From Marasmius tenuissimus (lineage: Eukaryota > Basidiomycota > Agaricomycetes > Agaricales > Marasmiaceae): a stretch of DNA of 64,000 nucleotides. Shown here piece after piece: positions 59,020 to 64,000 of the stretch (position 1 is its first letter; each line of letters starts with the position of its first letter). Under the pieces are notes generated by a model. It searched no databases. It was not told where the DNA came from and saw only the letters and a list, made by a program, of their open reading frames with translations. The stretch is from contig JAQOTA010000058.1 in assembly GCA_029532415.1 (NCBI GenBank), positions 930,001-994,000 on the forward strand. Direction: 5' to 3'. The position numbers and the translations under genes are program-made.

Positions 59020-60064
59020 ATGTCGGCCTCGCAAAATCTAATCAACAGATCTCAGCTTATATCCCAAGGCGCAGAAGCTGCAAGTCTACGTTTTTCATCT
59101 TCTTTGTTCCCCTCAGGATAATCAATAACAATCGCAATTCGATAGATAGAAAGTGTATAAGGCCCAATTGACGTCGGATTCTCCCCCATTCTCCTCAAAT
59201 ATCGATTCCAAAAACAGTACAGACACCCGACGCTGGATGGCTCTTTGACTCGCTCTCGGATAGCGGGAGAGGCACGAGCACTGCTAAAATGTCTACGGTG
59301 AGTAACTTACTTCGTGAACTGTCCCCTTGATTCTAAATTCCTGCCACAGGGCAAGCGTGAAAGTCCCTCGTATACGTATGGTAGACGCTACCAATGGTGT
59401 CCTTGGTATCGAGTGGATTGATGGGCAGAGCGTCAGAAAACTTTTACCCGGAGGTTCGGAAGACGAGGGTGAAGATGAATTTGCAGATGAAGGAACAGAC
59501 GAAGTAAATCCCCTTACGGAGTACGGAGTGACCGTCGGTACGTGAACCAGTGCCTTTCAAATAATCATGTCCTGATGACTGAGTTTGGGCAGACGAGATC
59601 ATGAACCTAGTAGGCATAGAGATCGCGAAAATGCACAAAGCAGATGTCATTCATGGGGATCTAACAACTTCAAATATGATGCTCCGACGTCCCTCTTTGG
59701 CCCAGCCTAATCTGCCGACCGAACTTGTAAGAGGTTCCCCCTTGGGAGCCAGACCTCGAGCTCACCATGTCCCACTCCATCCAGGTCCTGATCGACTTTG
59801 GGCTCGCGTTCCAATCGACACTCACAGAAGATAAAGCCGTGGACCTTTATGTTCTCGAGCGGGCTTTCTCATCGACGCATCCCGATTCAGAGCCCATGTT
59901 TGCGTCAGTGCTCGCTGCATATGAAAAACAGATCGGGAAGGATTGGGGGGTCATCAAACCCAGATTAGATGATGGTGCGTGTCCAAGTTTATCGCGAAAT
60001 GCCATGTGCTGATGTTTTTGGAATAGTCCGTCTCAGAGGCAGGAAGCGGAGCATGGTCGGATAA
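59020..60064 (+). CDS. BUD32: KEOPS complex kinase Bud32 (TP53RK)
   Basis: This is an atypical small kinase/ATPase of the KEOPS complex, needed for the t6A tRNA modification and telomere upkeep. Exons: 59020-59089, 59162-59297, 59350-59537, 59593-59726, 59785-59974, 60027-60064; 251 residues. Markers: LISQGAEA (short ATP loop), LLKYRFQKQYRHPTLD with the catalytic lysine, TRSRIAGEARAL, GIEWIDG, the catalytic VIHGDLTTSN, the metal-binding LIDFGLAFQ, KAVDLYVLERAF, and the basic C-terminal RLRGRKRSMVG. An acidic insert (GSEDEGEDEFADEG) near residue 110 is an addition typical of fungal variants. The 72-nt first intron is somewhat long, and its junction sequence (ASLR|PIDVGF) is the least certain. 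Confidence 0.93.
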
Positions 60065-60175
60065 GTTGTGGGTGTAAGAACGAAAGTTGTGAGGCCTGTC
60101 TACGTGTATGATACAATACATGATATAGATAATACTGCGATTCATTGTCAAGCGTTGTCCGTACGTTGTTCGTAT

Positions 60176-61018
60176 TCAGCCGTCGTCGGGAGGAGGTGAG
60201 GGTGACGAGCTGTCCTTCGGCTTCAGGTCTTTGGCACGGTTTTTTATCTCCCGCATCCTTTCCTCCCCAAATAGACGAGCTTCGGAGCGTGCTTGGGACA
60301 GGTTGAAAACGGCCTCTTGGTGTCGTTTGTGTACGTGATAGGGATAGAGCAATAGCCCTGGTGCAATACCAGCAACGAGCGACTGGTGGTAATTGCAGCC
60401 ACAGTCAATATTCAATCCCTACAGCTGAAGAGAGCAGCAAAACGCACCAGGACCCCGAAACCAACAATCATATAGTCCTTCCACCTATCATCCGGATTCG
60501 AATTCCAGTCGAATCGCGCATAGGTGTACTTAGGGGCCATGTCGTTCTCTTGCCGTCTTCGATGATAGTGCTTGTAGTAAATATCCCGGCGTCGAGCTAA
60601 CTCTTCTGCGTAAGGATCGAAACGTCCTGTTCCACCCTTTCTTCCTCGTCGCAGAGTATCGTAGGCTGCCGATATTGCTTGAAAACGAGAATGCCGAACC
60701 TCTGGAGATAACAGCCGACACGAGTGCGAATCTGGATGGTGAGCACGGACGAGCTCGTAGTCTGGTATTGGAGTAATCAGAAGAGCTCCCATGTTACGCT
60801 AGGTTCCAATACTGACATCTATCCTTTATCTGCTCCTGAGACGCGCCATAAGGTAAGTGAAATATCTCGTGTGGTGTTGGTCGAGCATGAGAGGGGAATG
60901 GAAAAGGCGAAGAAGAGCTCGATGAAGAAGCTGACGCTGTAGAGGCTAGTCTAGCATGGCCGGTATGATGAACGTGGAAGGGAAGAAGGGCCCAGCGTTG
61001 GCAATGATATACGACCAT
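60176..61018 (-). CDS. mitochondrial J-domain (DnaJ-like) protein
   Basis: Exons 61018-60817, 60761-60448 and 60382-60176 give 240 residues. After a basic/serine-rich head without acidic residues, a J domain spans about 45-110: TPHEIFHLPYGASQEQIKDRYYELVRAHHPDSH, RFQAISAAYDTLRRG. The HPD motif is intact. Beyond it are charged segments, a hydrophobic helix (MIVGFGVLSLVAGIAPGLLL) and a basic-to-acidic tail ending SSSPSPPPDDG. The layout (single J domain plus one membrane helix, no zinc fingers) fits type III J proteins of mitochondrial membranes. The partner Hsp70 is not deducible. It converges with BUD32, with 111 bp between stops. Confidence 0.82.
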
Positions 61019-61352
61019 GACAGTAGCTCGGGAAAGAGAAGGATATTCATTATCGGCCCGGAAACCGCTCAAGAGGAAATAAAACGCCCGAGATATCCGA
61101 AGTCCTCCTTAGTTCCCAATGTCCATTTCGACGTGAGCAACTGTCCTTCAAATGTCCTTTTGGCATCAGTTCCTCTGCCAAATTCTGGTTCAACCTTCTG
61201 ATGCGTCCTCCTGACAAGAGCTTCTTCCTGCCAAGAGCTTCTCCCTGCTTCGTCTTATTCTCATGTCAGCAACGGACCAGTTGTGAGAACTGAAAATGCT
61301 GTTCTATTCTGTTCAAGTGGAATAACAGCAGTCTGGTGAACGCAGTCCTTTG
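61019..61352. promoter_or_regulatory. divergent intergenic region
   Basis: This is 334 bp between the J-protein start and the membrane-protein start. No further features can be supported. Confidence 0.45.
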
Positions 61353-63038
61353 ATGCCTCTTCTCCCCGTCGTCCTCAGCGGAAACCCTGGTCGTGGCCTG
61401 ATTTCAGTTCCCGATGCTTCACCCCCTCAGACGAGATCAGTATATGGTATCGTTTGGAGTTGTATTGCCACTATATTCGCGTGCACATGGGTTTCCATGC
61501 ATCCCAACGTCCCCAGTCCAAAGGATTCATATTGGAGGTTCATATCACGGAGGGCAATGATGATGGCTCTCGGAATACTGGCGCCAGAATACACGACTGT
61601 GTGGGCTTTACGACAATGGCTGGGGGCGCGATATGTTGCTAGACAGATGGCTGCCCGAAATGGTACGTTTGTGATAAGAGTTTCAAGTTCGCAAGTCGCT
61701 GACGCTCTTGCTTTGTTTCCAGATGCACCTCAATGGACATTGACTCATAGCTTCTTTCTCATCATGGGTGGATTCATGCTGGTTGACGAACAGGGAAAAC
61801 CAATATCCAACTTACGGCTGCGGGAGATGATCCACCTAAAGGAAGAGGGCCGCATAGACTTTCCATCCATCACTGAGAAAGAAATCGAGGATAAGAGCAA
61901 AGGAGATGCCTTATCGAAGACCCTCGTTCTGGTGCAGACAACCTGGTTTCTCTTGCAGGTCCTCGCTCGTGCGGTGTTGCATTTACCTGTTACGGAGCTT
62001 GAGGTCGTTACTATCGCGTTTGCCTCGCTTCACATTCTTGCCTTTTGCTTCTGGTACAAGAAGCCGTTGAACGTGGAGTGCCCCGTCCAGGTCCCTTTAC
62101 GATGTCGATTGCGCACAGGCAGCCCCCTGCTATCGGGCCCGTTGGGACGTTCTTCTTTCATCACAGACGACCACGTATCATCATCAGACGTGGAGACTGT
62201 TGATATTACGGAGGCCCATCATGAAGTTGTGGTACGCGTGCAGGTCAACAACGACCGTTCGTTTGAAGCCGACGACGAACAGAACCCTCCATCAATTCCA
62301 GCTTTCGTCGTTTCAGACGAGAAGAACGTGGAAGGGTCCCACACTCAATCGATTCGGCCCTTCCTCTTCCTGCGGTCGCTCTCTGCAATTACTACTACTA
62401 TTCAACTCGGTACCCGAACGGTTGAGGCCGTCCAGCGACAAATTATGCCAGAAATTCTCAATCCTGGACTCACACAAGGAGGTCACCCTTCACACTCAGA
62501 CGAGACGTACTACGACACCACATGCTTTCGCGACACGGTCTTTGTCGCCGATTTTCGCGATGACGCGTCCCTTCGAGTCCCTACCTTCCATTGTGGTGGT
62601 CGAGGGGGTATGGCGACTGCTATACCTGGTGCGATTCAAATGGCAATCGCCATCTATTTTGGGGGCATACATTGCATCGCGTGGAACTTCTCCTTCCCGA
62701 GCGTAGCAGAAAAGTGGCTCTGGAGAGTCTCAGCGGTAGTGCTGATGGCAGTGCCACTGTATTTCCTCCTCCTTATCATCGTCATCCGCGATATATTTCG
62801 AAAGCTGCGACAGGGACGCGCCAATAAATTGACCAGGCCAGTCTCATTGGTGCTGACTTTGGCTGGGTCTGTAGTTCTGCGTTACCCCCGATTCTTTTCC
62901 CTCACAAAGCCCTTCTTTTTATACCTTTACCTGATTTTTCGCATCGTTCTTGTCGTTCTTCCCTTTGTTCTCCTTCGTGATCTTCCTACGGACGCGCTGG
63001 CAGAAGTCGAATGGACATCGTTTATCCCCCACCTCTAA
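61353..63038 (+). CDS. multi-pass membrane protein of a basidiomycete family
   Basis: Exons 61353-61662 and 61723-63038 give 541 residues. Hydrophobic segments include YGIVWSCIATIFACTW, the MMALGILAPE region, LVQTTWFLLQVLARAV, LEVVTIAFASLHILAFCFWY, and four near the end (MAIAIYFGGIHCIAW, VLMAVPLYFLLLIIV, FFLYLYLIFRIVLVVLPFVLL). A charged cytosolic-type loop (about 240-370) separates the two halves. Motifs such as WVSMHPNVP, DKSKGDALSK and HLPVTELEVVT match a large Agaricomycete membrane family that I know only as uncharacterised. The 60-nt intron is in frame and inferred from good splice ends. Sensor, channel or transport roles are all unproven. Confidence 0.82.
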   Translation: MPLLPVVLSGNPGRGLISVPDASPPQTRSVYGIVWSCIATIFACTWVSMHPNVPSPKDSYWRFISRRAMMMALGILAPEYTTVWALRQWLGARYVARQMAARNGTFVIRVSSSQVADALALFPDAPQWTLTHSFFLIMGGFMLVDEQGKPISNLRLREMIHLKEEGRIDFPSITEKEIEDKSKGDALSKTLVLVQTTWFLLQVLARAVLHLPVTELEVVTIAFASLHILAFCFWYKKPLNVECPVQVPLRCRLRTGSPLLSGPLGRSSFITDDHVSSSDVETVDITEAHHEVVVRVQVNNDRSFEADDEQNPPSIPAFVVSDEKNVEGSHTQSIRPFLFLRSLSAITTTIQLGTRTVEAVQRQIMPEILNPGLTQGGHPSHSDETYYDTTCFRDTVFVADFRDDASLRVPTFHCGGRGGMATAIPGAIQMAIAIYFGGIHCIAWNFSFPSVAEKWLWRVSAVVLMAVPLYFLLLIIVIRDIFRKLRQGRANKLTRPVSLVLTLAGSVVLRYPRFFSLTKPFFLYLYLIFRIVLVVLPFVLLRDLPTDALAEVEWTSFIPHL

Positions 63039-63441
63039 ACCAACTCATCGAGATGATAGATCTCGACGACGATCACTTTCCCTGTTTATCAACCGCGAAA
63101 CATCAGTTCTCGAAAGGTTACGCCACAGGTTCTACATCCTCAAATACAAACGAGACGAAGTTACAGATGATAATCCTCTCGGGCCTGAGCGCCTCGCGAA
63201 GGGTGATAGTGCCAGGACATGCACTTACAAAACCTTTATTGAAGGATAGGTAACTCAGTCTCCAGCCGGGAAGTGACAAAGGCAATGATCAACGTCCGAC
63301 GACCCGAAGCTAACTTGGAGCAAGATTTAAATACTTATAGGCTATAGTACAGTATGACAATGGCGATCAAACCATTCACTGGTGACGACGTCCTCTATAG
63401 TGAATCGTTTGTTTTTTGGAGTCGCAGCGAACCATAACTCT
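63039..63441. other. intergenic region, 3' flank
   Basis: This is 403 bp with no supported gene beyond the 3' end of the membrane protein. A plus-strand open frame here is the out-of-frame continuation of that gene's 3' region. Confidence 0.45.
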
Positions 63442-63615
63442 TCAATGAACACCCATATCCTCCTCAAAGATTCGACGAGACAAGGGAGATGAGCCCTCGT
63501 CCTCGTCGTACGCAGACTGCAGGTACCTCAGGACGTCAAGTCGCCGAGGTGATGGGATTGAAACCTTGATCGCAGTAATTGCTGGGGTGTTCTGCTCCAT
63601 ATATAACCCGGACAT
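63442..63615 (-). CDS. possible 57-residue protein
   Basis: An unspliced minus-strand ORF starts at an ATG at 63615. It has a coding-like composition (EQNTPAITAIKVSIPSPRRL, then DVLRYLQSAYDEDEGSSPLS, then RRIFEEDMGVH). A stop lies directly upstream in frame. I know no family for it. It could also be the last exon of a longer gene if a splice acceptor lies within it. Confidence 0.35.
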   Translation of the reverse strand: MSGLYMEQNTPAITAIKVSIPSPRRLDVLRYLQSAYDEDEGSSPLSRRIFEEDMGVH

Positions 63616-63820
63616 TTGTCATCGTAGCCTTCACTGGTACCTGTCATTCACAAGTTGGACAGAAGAAACGAAGCAAACCACATACGTGGAGTAATCTGTA
63701 CCCAAAGCCAGTGAGAGTTTGGTCAATAAGGTGGAGAACGGTTCCAAGTTAAGCCAGGATAACATGAAAAGGAAAGGGACTCCAGCGGCAGCAGCCTGAT
63801 CTGAGATGCTATAGACAAGA

Positions 63821-64000
63821 TTATAGATACATATCTTCCCAGTCCTCCTCTACCGTGCTCTGCCGCCTTGTCGTCGTAGCTATCCCTTGTTCGGCGGGAG
63901 GAGGCTGAGGCTGAACAGGGGCTGCATGTTGGGTCGACGAACTTCCTCCACCTTTGTTCTTTCCTCCCGCAGTCTCGTTTTCTCTGACCATATCCCAGAG
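63821..64000 (-). CDS. 3' end of a gene running off the window
   Basis: The last 59 codons and the stop read through from the window edge on the minus strand: LWDMVRENETAGG, then a Q/P-rich run (QPQPPPAEQ), then STVEEDWEDMYL. The open frame starts at the edge, so the 5' end is missing. No domain is recognisable in this tail. Confidence 0.6.
   Translation of the reverse strand, partial: LWDMVRENETAGGKNKGGGSSSTQHAAPVQPQPPPAEQGIATTTRRQSTVEEDWEDMYL

Overview
The window is nuclear DNA from a filamentous basidiomycete fungus, most likely an Agaricomycete. Nearly every gene is split by many short introns of about 45-72 nt with GT..AG ends. Genes lie on both strands, closely packed in divergent and convergent pairs. 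The protein set is fungal: a 2348-residue alpha-1,3-glucan synthase, Pik1, a Ste11-type MAPKKK with SAM and RA domains, Sec16, Sys1, and a multi-pass membrane protein of a type I associate with mushroom-forming fungi. I built all exon models by hand from splice signals and reading-frame continuity. Every complete model sums to a multiple of three and ends at a stop.

Layout, 0-20 kb: the 3' end of an RRM protein (+); TAF13 (-); PIK1 (-) facing an OST3/OST6 subunit (+) across 93 bp; SEC16 (-); TRM1 (+); STE11 (-). 20-40 kb: SYS1 (+); alpha-1,3-glucan synthase (+, 8 kb, 20 exons); an acidic protein of unknown function (+); RRP4 (-) facing a PRCC-domain protein (+); histone H2B copy 1 (-); an HTD2-like dehydratase (-); a sphingoid long-chain base kinase (-); a SAM methyltransferase (+).

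40.2-45.8 kb is the only accessory-looking stretch. It has two perfect 196-bp direct repeats, a 155-bp block repeated perfectly 4.6 kb away, a 132-bp element with 14-bp inverted ends, simple-sequence tracts, and two plausible exons of an unrecognised minus-strand gene. Otherwise it has no gene I can defend. It lies between the two H2B copies.

45.8-64 kb: H2B copy 2 (+); NUP133 (+); a COA8-like protein (-); a SAP-domain protein (-); an unknown protein with 11-nt and 9-nt microexons (+); a 237-bp foldback element; CMR1 (+); a small conserved-looking protein (-) facing BUD32 (+); a J-domain membrane protein (-); the multi-pass membrane protein (+); a possible 57-residue ORF (-); and the 3' end of one more gene (-).

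Functionally this is mostly housekeeping: secretory pathway (SEC16, SYS1, PIK1, OST3/6), RNA processing and modification (TRM1, RRP4, BUD32), chromatin and transcription (TAF13, two H2B, CMR1), nuclear pore, mitochondrial proteins (HTD2, COA8, SAP and J proteins), and cell wall and signalling (glucan synthase, STE11, sphingoid base kinase). I see no CRISPR array, bacterial operon, secondary-metabolite cluster or intact transposase. I did not find a clear new biological system. The repeat island beside H2B copy 2 and the unusual splicing cases are the best leads.
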